A stretch of 43,290 nucleotides of DNA from Legionella feeleii (GTDB taxonomy: Bacteria; Pseudomonadota; Gammaproteobacteria; Legionellales; Legionellaceae): assembly GCF_001467625.1 (NCBI RefSeq), contig NZ_LNYB01000085.1, positions 629,472 through 672,761 on the forward strand, given 5' to 3'. Every line of letters begins with the position of its first letter. Within the stretch, counting starts at the first letter, position 1. Shown piece by piece: positions 15,790-25,290 of this stretch. The notes beneath the pieces were generated by a model. The model did not search any database. It was not told the DNA's origin and saw nothing but the letters and a program-made list of their open reading frames with translations. The position numbers and the translations under genes were made by a program.

Positions 15790-18700
15790 TCAAGTCTGGC
15801 GTTTCTTGATAATACTCACTTGTTGTACGACCGGTTGTCGCCAGGGACCGGAAATCTTGTAAGTATAGCCACTGATTCTCTGCATTCCCTGATTAATAAT
15901 TTTAGAGGCTACCCAGGTGGCTATTCCTGCTATTGGGCCACCTGCAATTGTTGCAACAATGGGTAAACTTGCTGTTATGTGAGGAGAGACTTTTAAATTA
16001 AGATCATACAGTTGTCTTACTACATCAAGGTTTCCTTTCATACTGGCATAAGCGACAGGACCATCGATATAACTATCTTGTGTAGTCAGGACACCTTTTG
16101 CCAGAGTAAAACTTCCACTAAATTCATCAAAACTGTAACCTGCTTGTGAAAGATCACTGAAATCCAATTTCAAGCGTCTGGGTATAGTTTGTAAACTAAG
16201 AATACTTAACAGCTTTCCTAAGCCAAGTTTTTCCTCCGTTTCCGGGCTTAAATTGGTAATGCGACCATTTTTAAAACCGATCCCCATTTGCCCAACGACA
16301 TTGACTAAGGAAAAATCATGAAAAGCACCAGGCCAGCTCCCTTGAAATCTTACATCTCCTCGATGCGCTTCTACCACTGGGCTAATTTCCCAACTGACCA
16401 AACTTTTTGCCAAATCATTAATGTGTAAATCAGCACGAAGTCTCGTTGTATTTATTTTGCCTTCGCGCTGCCACTGCCCTTTTGCGCTTAGTTGATAGTA
16501 TGGCGATTCCATTTTAAAGGATTCAAGTTGCCATAAATTATTTGCTCTGGTTGTTTTTAAGGTGACGTCGCCTAGATTTAAACCATCAAATTGAAAAGAA
16601 TGAATACTCAGATCAAGATTTGGCATCTCGGCAGGTTTAAGAGTCCAGGGAGTCGCTTCTCCTAATTTATTTGCGTCAGCCTGTTTGGTGAGACTTAATT
16701 TATCAAAAACTCCCGTTAAGCTATTGGTTGATGGCTGATATTTCAAGTTCGCAGCCAATCTTTCCTGTTCGAGGTGGATAGACCAGGAATTATTTGTTGA
16801 TTTTATTGCTTTGACTGATAAATCCTTATAGTTTTCGCGCCATATCTTAGCTTCGCGCAATTTGAATTCAACATAATTAAGGACATCTATCAAGCCTTTT
16901 TTAGTTGTTAAATCCGACAATTTTTCCCAAGTAGCAAGCCATTCTTGTAAATCAAAAGTAGTCAGGGCCCCCACTATACGTAATCCTTTTTGTTTTTGCT
17001 CCATCGGAGGTTGGTTACTATCACCTACCAGAATTTCTCCTTTTTGTAAGAGGTATTCTTCTTTAGAACCAGAAAACCATAAATCACTACGTAGCCGATT
17101 ATCATAATTAAAACGTAACCGGATTGCTTTTGGATTAAAATCAATATCGATTGTTAAGGGCGTTTTTACACCAGCCAACTTCCCTAAGGGTGAGGGTAAA
17201 TCAATACTTAGCCCCTGCAGAGAAGTGTGAATACGCAAATGGTCCAAATCACTGGGATCATCGGTTAAGGTTAATAAACTTTCTAACCATAAAGAGCCAT
17301 GCATTAAAGAAAAAACAGGTAAATTAAATTTACTACGTACCACATCCATTGTTGTTTTGCCTTTAATCCTAACTTCCGTATAAGGCTCAGGATGGCGAAT
17401 TGATTTAATAAGAATTGCGACGGGATAACCCATAATAATCGCTTTTAAGTCGCTGTCTAAAATTCCTTGCTGATCAAATTGCAAAGTACCATTTAACTTA
17501 TTCAATTGCACATCATCCAAAGTATGATGTACATCGACAGTGTTATTTATAAAGGCCAGATCGCCTAGCGCCAAAACATCATCGTTTTCAGGATAAAGTG
17601 GCGCCTCCAGCTGGAGATCGAGCTCCAGTGGGCCTTTCATTTTAAGCATGTTTAAAACAGATAATTTTTTATTTAAAGGAGACGATAAAATATAGGACTG
17701 TGCTTTACCTGAATCTGTTGTAATTTTGCTATGGATAAGTAAGGTTTCTTTGTCCAATCCAATATCATTGACACTCAAATTTCCTTTATCTATAACAATG
17801 CCCCTGAGATCTGCATGAACAATATCTGCTTCTAAAGCTCTTTTGTTTACCCGTAGATAACCTTCAATGTCTTTAGTTAACGGCCAGTTAGGAGCGAAAA
17901 TTAAATCGACACCGGTTAAATAGCTTTTTATCGCAAATTCACCGGGTTGTTTATCAAAAGGAAAATCAGCAACCAAACCATTAACGCTCAGCTCACCACT
18001 GGCCGTTGCAATACGTTTAACATCACGTTTCAACCAAATAGCCAGTTTCGGTTTCAAATGTTTGACAGGCAAATAAGGTAGCCATTTATGCGCATCATTG
18101 GCTGAAAATTCAGCTGTCAAACGTAAACTACCTGCTGAGTTGGTTGATATTTCGTCCACTACTCCCTGAGCACTGAGTAATAGATTGGGATGCTTTAAGA
18201 CAAGGCGCTCCATACTCAAGCGCATACCATGGCTTAATTCTTTCCAATCAAAAGCCGCATTAAGCGTTTCAAAGGTGATCGGCGGCTGACTTTTATCATC
18301 AATGACTGTTTTCTCACCATCGAGCTCTAAACGCCCTTCTGTGGGCTGCCAATGAATAACTCCTGAAAGATTATCTACGCCAAGACGGGTTTCCTGGGCC
18401 AGCCACCCCAATTTTGAGAAACGTGTCAAGATATAAGCAATACCACCGTCTTTAACATGCACTTGTGTATCATGAAACTGTCCATGGGGTTTCATAGCCA
18501 AAACTGTACTTAGATTATTTGGCCAGGGGATCGATGTAGAACACAACGATTGCAACAGAATATTTTTTATAAAAACAAAATAATCATGGTTGGATCTCTC
18601 ATAACGAACCAACAAAGAATTTTCAGGCCACAGCGTATCCCCCAAACGTAATTTTATGTGGTCTCCAGCCAATTGCCAGCCTTCTTTGGTAGGGTTCCAG

Positions 18701-19599
18701 GCTAAATTTGCTTTTAACGATTGCACCAATTGATTTTTTTGCGTTTGAGTATCATCCCAGGCTAGATGATCCAAATCCAACCTTGCCTGAACATTTTCTA
18801 ATTGCCCTGCGCCAACATCGGCCCATACCTCTATATCCCCCTTTCCACCTAACAGATGAATACGCGATTGAGGGAAAAAGCTTTGCCATTGTGCAAGCAA
18901 AAGATCATCAACGGAGAAAAAAGCATGGCCAACAGTCTTATTCAAGGCGCCGGGATCGAGGTACATTTCAGCAAGCAATTGAAAATCAGTCCGCGTCGTT
19001 TGCGCAAGATGTGCTTTACCTTTGATACGATAACGTCCAGAACGATTAGCAATGGTAAGATTAAATTCACGGACAGGAATTAATGTGCCATTCTGCAGAT
19101 AAACCTGTGCAGAGAGATTTTTTATGATAATTTTTTGCTGACTCAGGATCCAGGCAAGAATAGGCTTATAAGTATCTGTATCCCAAGTCATTGTTGACTT
19201 ATTAGGACCGGTTAAACCATCGACCTGCCATTGCCCATTTTTTTGACGTATGGTTAAGTGCAGCTCATCAAGAAACAATACACCTGGTTGAATTTGCCAG
19301 TGCCAAAGGGAACTAAAAATATTTATACCAACTAATAACTTATCAAGCTTGATGAGTTTCTGTTTGCCGTCTGAAATACTAACCTGCTTTAATTTGATTA
19401 CTGGTTCAAACCAATACCATCCCGTCTCCATAGTATGAATACTAACGGGCTCCCCAAGCAGGGTTGATAAATGATGCTCTACTTCCTTCTTGTATTGCTT
19501 AGCCCAAGGGGTAAGCGCGCGGAAAAGGCTAGAAATAACCGCGGCAGTAATAATCAAGATGGCCAGAGGCATCCAGCATCGCTTTAAAAATTTAATCAC
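15790..19599 (-). CDS. yhdP: YhdP family AsmA-like envelope protein
   Basis: Very large inner-membrane-anchored periplasmic protein of the AsmA-like group, thought to bridge the membranes and move phospholipids outward. It has one N-terminal span (CWMPLAILIITAAVISSLF), then a long beta-rich repeat region, and the C-terminal DUF3971/AsmA-like part with GVLTTQDSYIDGPVAYASMKG and ISGYTYKISGPW. I place the start at GTG 19599, giving 1269 residues, close to the 1266 of E. coli YhdP. The first codons GTGATTAA overlap the fliJ stop by 8 bases. The frame is open to 19719, but that would overlap fliJ by 128 bp. It ends the flagellar transcript, which is odd for a general envelope gene. A family-A element follows it. 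Confidence 0.9.
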   Translation of the reverse strand: MIKFLKRCWMPLAILIITAAVISSLFRALTPWAKQYKKEVEHHLSTLLGEPVSIHTMETGWYWFEPVIKLKQVSISDGKQKLIKLDKLLVGINIFSSLWHWQIQPGVLFLDELHLTIRQKNGQWQVDGLTGPNKSTMTWDTDTYKPILAWILSQQKIIIKNLSAQVYLQNGTLIPVREFNLTIANRSGRYRIKGKAHLAQTTRTDFQLLAEMYLDPGALNKTVGHAFFSVDDLLLAQWQSFFPQSRIHLLGGKGDIEVWADVGAGQLENVQARLDLDHLAWDDTQTQKNQLVQSLKANLAWNPTKEGWQLAGDHIKLRLGDTLWPENSLLVRYERSNHDYFVFIKNILLQSLCSTSIPWPNNLSTVLAMKPHGQFHDTQVHVKDGGIAYILTRFSKLGWLAQETRLGVDNLSGVIHWQPTEGRLELDGEKTVIDDKSQPPITFETLNAAFDWKELSHGMRLSMERLVLKHPNLLLSAQGVVDEISTNSAGSLRLTAEFSANDAHKWLPYLPVKHLKPKLAIWLKRDVKRIATASGELSVNGLVADFPFDKQPGEFAIKSYLTGVDLIFAPNWPLTKDIEGYLRVNKRALEADIVHADLRGIVIDKGNLSVNDIGLDKETLLIHSKITTDSGKAQSYILSSPLNKKLSVLNMLKMKGPLELDLQLEAPLYPENDDVLALGDLAFINNTVDVHHTLDDVQLNKLNGTLQFDQQGILDSDLKAIIMGYPVAILIKSIRHPEPYTEVRIKGKTTMDVVRSKFNLPVFSLMHGSLWLESLLTLTDDPSDLDHLRIHTSLQGLSIDLPSPLGKLAGVKTPLTIDIDFNPKAIRLRFNYDNRLRSDLWFSGSKEEYLLQKGEILVGDSNQPPMEQKQKGLRIVGALTTFDLQEWLATWEKLSDLTTKKGLIDVLNYVEFKLREAKIWRENYKDLSVKAIKSTNNSWSIHLEQERLAANLKYQPSTNSLTGVFDKLSLTKQADANKLGEATPWTLKPAEMPNLDLSIHSFQFDGLNLGDVTLKTTRANNLWQLESFKMESPYYQLSAKGQWQREGKINTTRLRADLHINDLAKSLVSWEISPVVEAHRGDVRFQGSWPGAFHDFSLVNVVGQMGIGFKNGRITNLSPETEEKLGLGKLLSILSLQTIPRRLKLDFSDLSQAGYSFDEFSGSFTLAKGVLTTQDSYIDGPVAYASMKGNLDVVRQLYDLNLKVSPHITASLPIVATIAGGPIAGIATWVASKIINQGMQRISGYTYKISGPWRQPVVQQVSIIKKRQT

Positions 19600-20065
19600 C
19601 GCGTTTTGTTGAGTTAGTGGTAGAGTTTTTACTATACCACTGCTTTTGCGCGTACTCATCACTTTCTTTCTGCTCAGCACGTTCTCTTTTAAGGTTTTGT
19701 TGTTGCTCAACCCGCTCAATCAGTTTTTTTACAGCATCTTGCTCGGATTTTACCTGTAAATAAATTGTTTCGCATTTTGAACGTTGCTTTGCAAATTGCG
19801 CTAATTGTTGATTGAGTTGAGACAAAGCCATATCAAGCTGGGCAATGAAATCAATACGATTACGTACCCGACCGACTGTACACCCCGCATCGCCTAAATT
19901 ACTCAGTTGCTGCATATAGTCGTGGCGATAACCGAGCAATTGTTCGTGTTTCATTTTGCCTGTTATAAATTGCTCGCGAGCACGAATTAAATCTTCCATC
20001 GCAGTGCGGGTTGCCTGTTCTTTTAATTCAAGAATCCGCAATAATCGGGTTATCCGCTGTTTCAT
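19592..20065 (-). CDS. fliJ: Flagellar export chaperone/stalk protein FliJ
   Basis: Forms the central stalk of the flagellar type III export ATPase, coupling FliI to FlhA. The 157 residues are almost entirely coiled coil ([20 protein letters not shown] onward), rich in Gln, Lys and Arg, with the length and position expected of FliJ. It overlaps fliI by ATGA and shares its last 8 bases with the start of yhdP. FliJ is poorly conserved, so the call leans on the operon as well as on the helical pattern. Confidence 0.93.
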   Translation of the reverse strand: MKQRITRLLRILELKEQATRTAMEDLIRAREQFITGKMKHEQLLGYRHDYMQQLSNLGDAGCTVGRVRNRIDFIAQLDMALSQLNQQLAQFAKQRSKCETIYLQVKSEQDAVKKLIERVEQQQNLKRERAEQKESDEYAQKQWYSKNSTTNSTKRGD

Positions 20066-21405
20066 GCGTTTTCCAGTAACTCAGCCAATTCTTGCAAAAG
20101 AGCTATACTAGTTGAAAAATCAACCTTTTCATCCATTCCTTGAGCAATGTAGTCTCTAATTTTTTCTCGATAAGCAATGGCTTTGTCCAATTGCTGATCA
20201 CTACCTTTTGCATAAGCACCTAACAAAATCAAATCCTTATTTTTTTCATAAATCGAAAGGTATTTCTTCAATAATAGCATTTGTTTCATTTGAACTTCCG
20301 GAACAATGGCCGGCATAACACGACTAATGGAGGCCTCTAAATCAATGGCTGGAAATTGCCCTGACTCTGCCAACTCACGATCCAGGACAATATGCCCATC
20401 AAGAATAGCACGGGCCGCATCCGCAATCGGATCCTGTTGATCATCACCTTCGGTGAGAACCGTATAAAAAGCAGTTATCGAGCCACTTCCTGGTTTGCCA
20501 TTACCCGCCCTCTCAACTAACTGAGGTAATTTTGCAAAAACCGAAGGAGGATAACCTTTTGTTGCCGGAGGTTCCCCGATGGATAAAGCTATTTCTCGTT
20601 GTGCCTGGGCAAAACGTGTTAAAGAATCGATGAGTAACAATACATGCTTGCCCTGATCACGAAAATACTCTGCAATGCTGGTTGCTACCATGGCTCCATG
20701 TAGACGCATTAAAGGACTCTCATCAGCTGGCGCTGCTACAACAACGGCCCGTTTTAACCCTTCTTCGCCCAAATTACACTCGATAAATTCTTTGACCTCT
20801 CTTCCTCGTTCACCAACTAAACCAACAACCACTAAATCGGCTGCTGTAAAGCGAGTCATAATACTAAGTAACACCGATTTACCCACACCACTTCCAGCAA
20901 ATAAACCAATACGTTGGCCGCGCCCCACTGTGAGTAGACCATTAATTGCCCGCACACCGACATCTAAAGGTGTGTCTATAGCAGCTCGTTTTAAAGGATT
21001 AAAAGGCTGGCTCATCAAAGGATAAGTCTGGGGAGTATCCAGAGGGCCGCCCTCATCAATCGCAATACCTGCCCCATTAAGTACCCTGCCTAACAAATCG
21101 TTGCTTACGCCTACTTGTGCCACTTTGCCACTTGGAACAATTAACATGCCAGGTCCAATACCCTGTGTATGTCCTATGGACATCAAATAAGCATTTTCAT
21201 TATCAAAACCGACCACTTCGGCCTCGACACGTTCTTTATCGCTAATTTTCACCCAGCAACGTGCACCTACTGGTAGATGAAAGCCTTGTGCCTCCAGGGT
21301 TAAACCGATTGCTCGACTCACGCGCCCACAATGAATCAAACCCCTATCTGGTTTTGTGCGCAGTATTTTTAAAGCGTTGGTTAATTGCGATTCATAAATT
21401 TTCAT
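20062..21405 (-). CDS. fliI: Flagellar export ATPase FliI
   Basis: Hexameric ATPase at the cytoplasmic base of the flagellum, related to F1-beta, which energises loading of export substrates. Over 447 residues it shows an N-terminal beta domain, Walker A GSGVGKS at 171-177, the family stretch [12 protein letters not shown] with the catalytic Glu, Walker [19 protein letters not shown], and [17 protein letters not shown]. It overlaps fliH by ATGA and fliJ by ATGA, implying coupled translation of the FliH-FliI-FliJ complex. Confidence 0.98.
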   Translation of the reverse strand: MKIYESQLTNALKILRTKPDRGLIHCGRVSRAIGLTLEAQGFHLPVGARCWVKISDKERVEAEVVGFDNENAYLMSIGHTQGIGPGMLIVPSGKVAQVGVSNDLLGRVLNGAGIAIDEGGPLDTPQTYPLMSQPFNPLKRAAIDTPLDVGVRAINGLLTVGRGQRIGLFAGSGVGKSVLLSIMTRFTAADLVVVGLVGERGREVKEFIECNLGEEGLKRAVVVAAPADESPLMRLHGAMVATSIAEYFRDQGKHVLLLIDSLTRFAQAQREIALSIGEPPATKGYPPSVFAKLPQLVERAGNGKPGSGSITAFYTVLTEGDDQQDPIADAARAILDGHIVLDRELAESGQFPAIDLEASISRVMPAIVPEVQMKQMLLLKKYLSIYEKNKDLILLGAYAKGSDQQLDKAIAYREKIRDYIAQGMDEKVDFSTSIALLQELAELLENA

Positions 21406-22085
21406 TGTGAGTCTTTATTGTTAGTTGACTCGGCCCCATCTTCAAGCAAATAGTTTTTGAATAATTTTTGCAAACGGGTTTTCAAGCGTCCATCAAGTTC
21501 GCCGTATTCATTTTTTAAATAGAAATCACCTCTCGATAAAGAGGGATCAGCAACCAGTAGCGCCGTCAATCCTGCCACCTGCTGTTCACCCAATTCATTC
21601 AATAACCACTCAACATCCAAGGGATTCATAACCAGCTCTCTATCGCCTTGCAAGGTAGAAAATTCACGTTTTATTTCTTCGAGTAAAGTTAATAATTTTT
21701 TTGGATGAATTGATAACTCAATACCAATACAGGCTTCACAAATCCAGGCAATGGTTTGGACTATTTCTTGACTCAAAGCATCATCCAGTAATTCGACCGG
21801 GTTTTGGATTAGAGTCAGCCAAGAGGCTAATTCTTGTCTTTTTTGTTGTAATTCCGCAGCCGCCTGTTGCATACCTTCTTCGTAAGCTGCTTTTTTAACT
21901 TCTTCTCGTAAACGTGCGCATTCCTTCGCAAACTCTTCCTTTTCATCAATTTCGATGACTGGCTCTGGTTCTGGCATTTTCATCTGCCAGACATCAAAAG
22001 CATCCTTATCCTTTTCTTCATACAAGGGCTGGAAATCGTTATCCACACTAGTCCTCTTAGCATCTATAGATCGATACAGTTCCAT
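21402..22085 (-). CDS. fliH: Flagellar assembly protein FliH
   Basis: Regulatory partner that binds FliI as a dimer and anchors it to the switch FliN. The 227 residues have an acidic N-terminal segment, a long coiled coil ([23 protein letters not shown] onward) and a V-ATPase subunit E-like C-terminal domain ([20 protein letters not shown]..., [10 protein letters not shown]). The start at 22085 has no obvious Shine-Dalgarno. The ribosome site may have been altered by the 144-bp inverted-repeat element just upstream, which separates it from fliG. Confidence 0.95.
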   Translation of the reverse strand: MELYRSIDAKRTSVDNDFQPLYEEKDKDAFDVWQMKMPEPEPVIEIDEKEEFAKECARLREEVKKAAYEEGMQQAAAELQQKRQELASWLTLIQNPVELLDDALSQEIVQTIAWICEACIGIELSIHPKKLLTLLEEIKREFSTLQGDRELVMNPLDVEWLLNELGEQQVAGLTALLVADPSLSRGDFYLKNEYGELDGRLKTRLQKLFKNYLLEDGAESTNNKDSQ

Positions 22086-22116
22086 AATTATTTTGATAAC
22101 AAACCCGTTGGCTCTG

Positions 22117-22260
22117 TGAGCTTGTTAATTAATTCGCTACAAATAAAACAATGACGTTTAATTGACGGGCATTGCGACACGGTATACATAGAGATACGCG
22201 AGCTGCGAAGCGCAGGAAATGACCATCAGTTCATTTTTGGTAGAATTAATTAACAAGCTC
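22117..22260. mobile_element. MITE-like inverted-repeat element inside the flagellar operon (family B)
   Basis: Perfect 18-bp terminal inverted repeats: GAGCTTGTTAATTAATTC at 22117-22134 and its reverse complement at 22243-22260. The 108-bp interior has no gene. The last base of the right repeat is also the last base of the fliG TAG stop codon. On the mRNA the two ends could pair across the fliG-fliH gap. No target duplication is evident. Confidence 0.75.
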
Positions 22261-23267
22261 TAGATCATCTCGTCGCCACCTTTGGTACCCAGAGCAATTT
22301 TACCTTCATCTGCCAGGCTCCTGGCAATGGCCAGGATATCCCGTTGGGCTTTTTCTACATCACTAACCTTTACTGGTCCTTGCATCTCCAAATCGTCGCG
22401 TAACAAATCTGAAGCCCGTTTTGACATATTAGTAAAAATCTTTTCTTTGACTGGTTCTGTTGTACCCTTCAGTGCCAACATCAACTGCTCAGTAGATACG
22501 TCACGCAATAAAGTCTGTACACTGCGATTATCCATATCCACTAAATTTTCAAAAACAAACATTTTGTCTTTAATCTTGTCGCAAAGATCTTCATCCCATT
22601 CATGAATTTTCTCAAGTACTTCAGTCTCTACCGAACCCTCAAGAAAGTTAATCACATCAGCAACACTTTTAATGCCTCCGACTGACGCTATTTTTCCAAC
22701 TTTCTGACCACTTAATTGCTTTTCAATAACATGCCCAAGCTCAGAAATAGCTTCAGGTTTAACCGTATCAATCGTACACATCCGTAATAAAACTTCAGCT
22801 CGTTTTTCCGATGAAAAATAACTCACCACTTCAGCGGATTGTTCACTGTCCAGATGGATAAGAATGGTGGCGATAATTTGTGGATGTTCATTACGGATCA
22901 CGTCAGCAATAAGACGAGCATCCAACCATTTAAGTCGATTAAGCCCACTATCTTTATCAGATACTAAGATCCTGTCAATAAACGGAATTGCATTTTCCTC
23001 ACCCAAGGCATTGATCAGTACCGTACGTAAATAATTTTCAGCATCTACTGTCAAACTGGTTTGATCTTCAATCGCAGTTAAAAACTCACCCAACACACCT
23101 TGCATTTTTGCTTTACTGACACTGCTCATTGTTGAGATAGCCATACCAACTTTTTGCACTTGACGCGGCTCTAAGTGTTTCAGTACTTCAGCCGCATTTT
23201 TCTCTCCCATCCCCAACAACAAAATTGCAGCCCGTTCAATGCCATCCATAGTACTATCCCCGCTCAA
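22260..23267 (-). CDS. fliG: Flagellar motor switch protein FliG
   Basis: Rotor protein that couples to the stator MotA and sets rotation direction; sits on the MS ring via FliF. The 335 residues include the N-terminal FliF-binding domain (IERAAILLLGMGEKNAAEVL), the middle domain with EHPQIIATILIHLD (the EHPQ motif that contacts FliM), and the C-terminal torque helix region (MFVFENLVDMDNRSVQTLLRDV), whose charged residues face MotA. It overlaps the end of fliF by 14 bases. An inverted-repeat element abuts its stop codon, but the C-terminus (GTKGGDEMI) looks normal. Confidence 0.98.
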   Translation of the reverse strand: MSGDSTMDGIERAAILLLGMGEKNAAEVLKHLEPRQVQKVGMAISTMSSVSKAKMQGVLGEFLTAIEDQTSLTVDAENYLRTVLINALGEENAIPFIDRILVSDKDSGLNRLKWLDARLIADVIRNEHPQIIATILIHLDSEQSAEVVSYFSSEKRAEVLLRMCTIDTVKPEAISELGHVIEKQLSGQKVGKIASVGGIKSVADVINFLEGSVETEVLEKIHEWDEDLCDKIKDKMFVFENLVDMDNRSVQTLLRDVSTEQLMLALKGTTEPVKEKIFTNMSKRASDLLRDDLEMQGPVKVSDVEKAQRDILAIARSLADEGKIALGTKGGDEMI

Positions 23268-24879
23268 CCCAAGTTTTAACGACTTGTGCTACCCGTTTTG
23301 GCTCTTTATCTACCACCTGACGAAGTAATGACAATTGTGATTCATAATCATTAGCATGAGGCAACATCGCTTGACCCTCGTGAGTAAGTTCCGCAGCCTT
23401 CTCCTCTGGGTTTTCTTCCCGACGTACGCCAGATAAGTTCTTGAACAATGGCCTGAGAAGACCAAACACCATCGTCAGTACAAATAATGCAGCACCAACT
23501 TGTTTCATTATTGACCAAAAAGAATCTTTTTGCCAAAATTTTTCTTCTGGTAACGGCGGGACCGGATCAGGTTTGACGAAATGACTATTGAGTACATTCA
23601 AGCTATCACCCCGTTTGGCATTTAAACCAATTGCGTTGGCAACAAGGACTTTAATTTGCTCAATTTCAGCTTGTGTTAACGGTTTAACTTCCATTTTTTT
23701 AGTCTTGGGATTCAAGGTCGGCTTATCATCTACCAAAACAGCAACCGTTAAACGTTTAATTGTTCCTGGTTGATTTTTAGTATGACTAATTGTCTTATCC
23801 AATTCAAAATTCTTTGTACTTTGTTTGCGATAGTCACTCGCTTGTACATCAACATCAGCGTTACTTACCTGCGTGCTATTCTTGGCATTGGGGTTATTGT
23901 TTTTATTTTGCTGCAAGTTCGCATTGGCTGGCGCTGTATTTGATAAGGAACCTGGAACACCACTGGCATTACCCCCTACATTACGTTTTTCTTCCATACT
24001 TTGTTCACTGCGCAGTGATTGCAATTCAGGATTGTACATTTCCTGGGTTTGCTCAAAAGAAGTAAAATCCAGATCCGCTGAAACCTTCGCCCTAACTCGC
24101 CCATAGCCAAGTAAAGGCGTTAAGATATCCTGAATTCTTTGTACGTATTGTTGTTCAAGAGTTTGACGATAATCCATAAAGCGTTCGGTATTGGTAAATA
24201 ATGTTTGCCCTCCGCCCTCACTTAGTAATTGGCCATTTTGATCAACAACAGTGACTCGATTGGCAGAAAGACTTGGAATACTGGAGGCGACTAAATTAAT
24301 AATCGATGCAATGGTTTGTTTTTTTAATTCAAGTCCCGAATAAACATCAATAAACACCGAAGCACTGGGTTCCCGATTATCCCTGACAAAAGCAGATTCG
24401 CGAGGAATAGCCAAATGTACTCGAGCAGATTTGATATCATGAAACTGACTAATAGTACGCGCTAACTCTGTCTCTAACGCTTGTTTATAGCGAGCATTTT
24501 CCATAAATTGGCTGCTGTTAAAAACATTGGAATTGGTGGAAAATGCTTCATAACCTGCTCCCTTACCACGTGGCAGGCCTTCCGCAGCTACTTTCAAGCG
24601 CGCTTCCTGCGCCTCATCAGCTTGTACCAGTATGGTGCCATGGCTTTTATCAATTTTGAATGGGATATTATTTCGTTGTAAAAGTTCCACAATATCAGCC
24701 GCGTCTCGTGGTCCTATTTCACTATAAAGAGGTAGATAGGTAGGTTCACGGGACCATAAAACCACTCCAACACCAATTGCTACACTTGCAGCAAGCCCTA
24801 ACATCAAGCCCAATTGCCTTGGGACAGAGAGACTTGCAAATCTTGCTGCGGCAGTTGAAGCACTGTCAGCCAATGCCAT
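23254..24879 (-). CDS. fliF: Flagellar MS-ring protein FliF
   Basis: Builds the MS ring in the inner membrane, the platform for rotor and export gate. It has a first span at about 20-45 (LGLMLGLAASVAIGVGVVLW), ring-building motif domains (PTYLPLYSEIGPRDAADIVE; ARVHLAIPRESAFVRD), a variable loop rich in Asn, a second span (IMKQVGAALFVLTMVFGLL), and a C-terminal FliG-binding tail ending AQVVKTWVERG. I chose ATG 24879 (541 aa) because AGGAG lies 7 bases upstream; seven more codons are open upstream. Confidence 0.98.
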   Translation of the reverse strand: MALADSASTAAARFASLSVPRQLGLMLGLAASVAIGVGVVLWSREPTYLPLYSEIGPRDAADIVELLQRNNIPFKIDKSHGTILVQADEAQEARLKVAAEGLPRGKGAGYEAFSTNSNVFNSSQFMENARYKQALETELARTISQFHDIKSARVHLAIPRESAFVRDNREPSASVFIDVYSGLELKKQTIASIINLVASSIPSLSANRVTVVDQNGQLLSEGGGQTLFTNTERFMDYRQTLEQQYVQRIQDILTPLLGYGRVRAKVSADLDFTSFEQTQEMYNPELQSLRSEQSMEEKRNVGGNASGVPGSLSNTAPANANLQQNKNNNPNAKNSTQVSNADVDVQASDYRKQSTKNFELDKTISHTKNQPGTIKRLTVAVLVDDKPTLNPKTKKMEVKPLTQAEIEQIKVLVANAIGLNAKRGDSLNVLNSHFVKPDPVPPLPEEKFWQKDSFWSIMKQVGAALFVLTMVFGLLRPLFKNLSGVRREENPEEKAAELTHEGQAMLPHANDYESQLSLLRQVVDKEPKRVAQVVKTWVERG

Positions 24880-24944
24880 GATTAACTCCTGTATCTCCAA
24901 TAGGTGGCTGTTCTTTTTCTAACAGTTCCATCATTATATGCCCG

Positions 24945-25256
24945 CTATATAGGCATATTCATAATATCTTCATAAGCTTGTACTAATTTGTTTCTTACCC
25001 TTAAAGTCGCTTCAAAACCCAAGCTTGATTTCTGTGCGGCGACCATGACCTCACCAATACCGACACTTTTATCACCCAACTCAAATTTGGTTCTTAAATT
25101 GTCTGCATTTTGGTGCAATTGATTGACTTCGCCCAAGGCATGTTTAAAAACATCACCAAACGAAGTCTGGGTTGCATTCTCTACACTACTACCTTCAGCT
25201 TTAGCTGCCAATACACGCATTTGATTTAGCAAAGAGACGGCATTTATATCGCTCAT
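24945..25256 (-). CDS. fliE: Flagellar hook-basal body protein FliE
   Basis: Adapter between the MS ring and the rod. The 103 residues show the family C-terminus (GIGEVMVAAQKSSLGFEATLRVRNKLVQAYEDIMNMPI). GAGGAGA lies just before ATG 25256. It sits 34 bp after fleR, too short a gap to hold an obvious sigma-54 site of its own, so it is probably read from the fleS promoter. The 65-bp gap to fliF is small. Confidence 0.97.
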   Translation of the reverse strand: MSDINAVSLLNQMRVLAAKAEGSSVENATQTSFGDVFKHALGEVNQLHQNADNLRTKFELGDKSVGIGEVMVAAQKSSLGFEATLRVRNKLVQAYEDIMNMPI

Positions 25257-25290
25257 TATCGTTCTCCTCTATCCCTGCTTAACTGAGTTC

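Noticed and set aside
19600-19719. A longer YhdP starting near 19719
   Set aside because: It would overlap fliJ by 128 bp and add a 40-residue polar stretch before the normal membrane anchor; the GTG at 19599 gives the family length.
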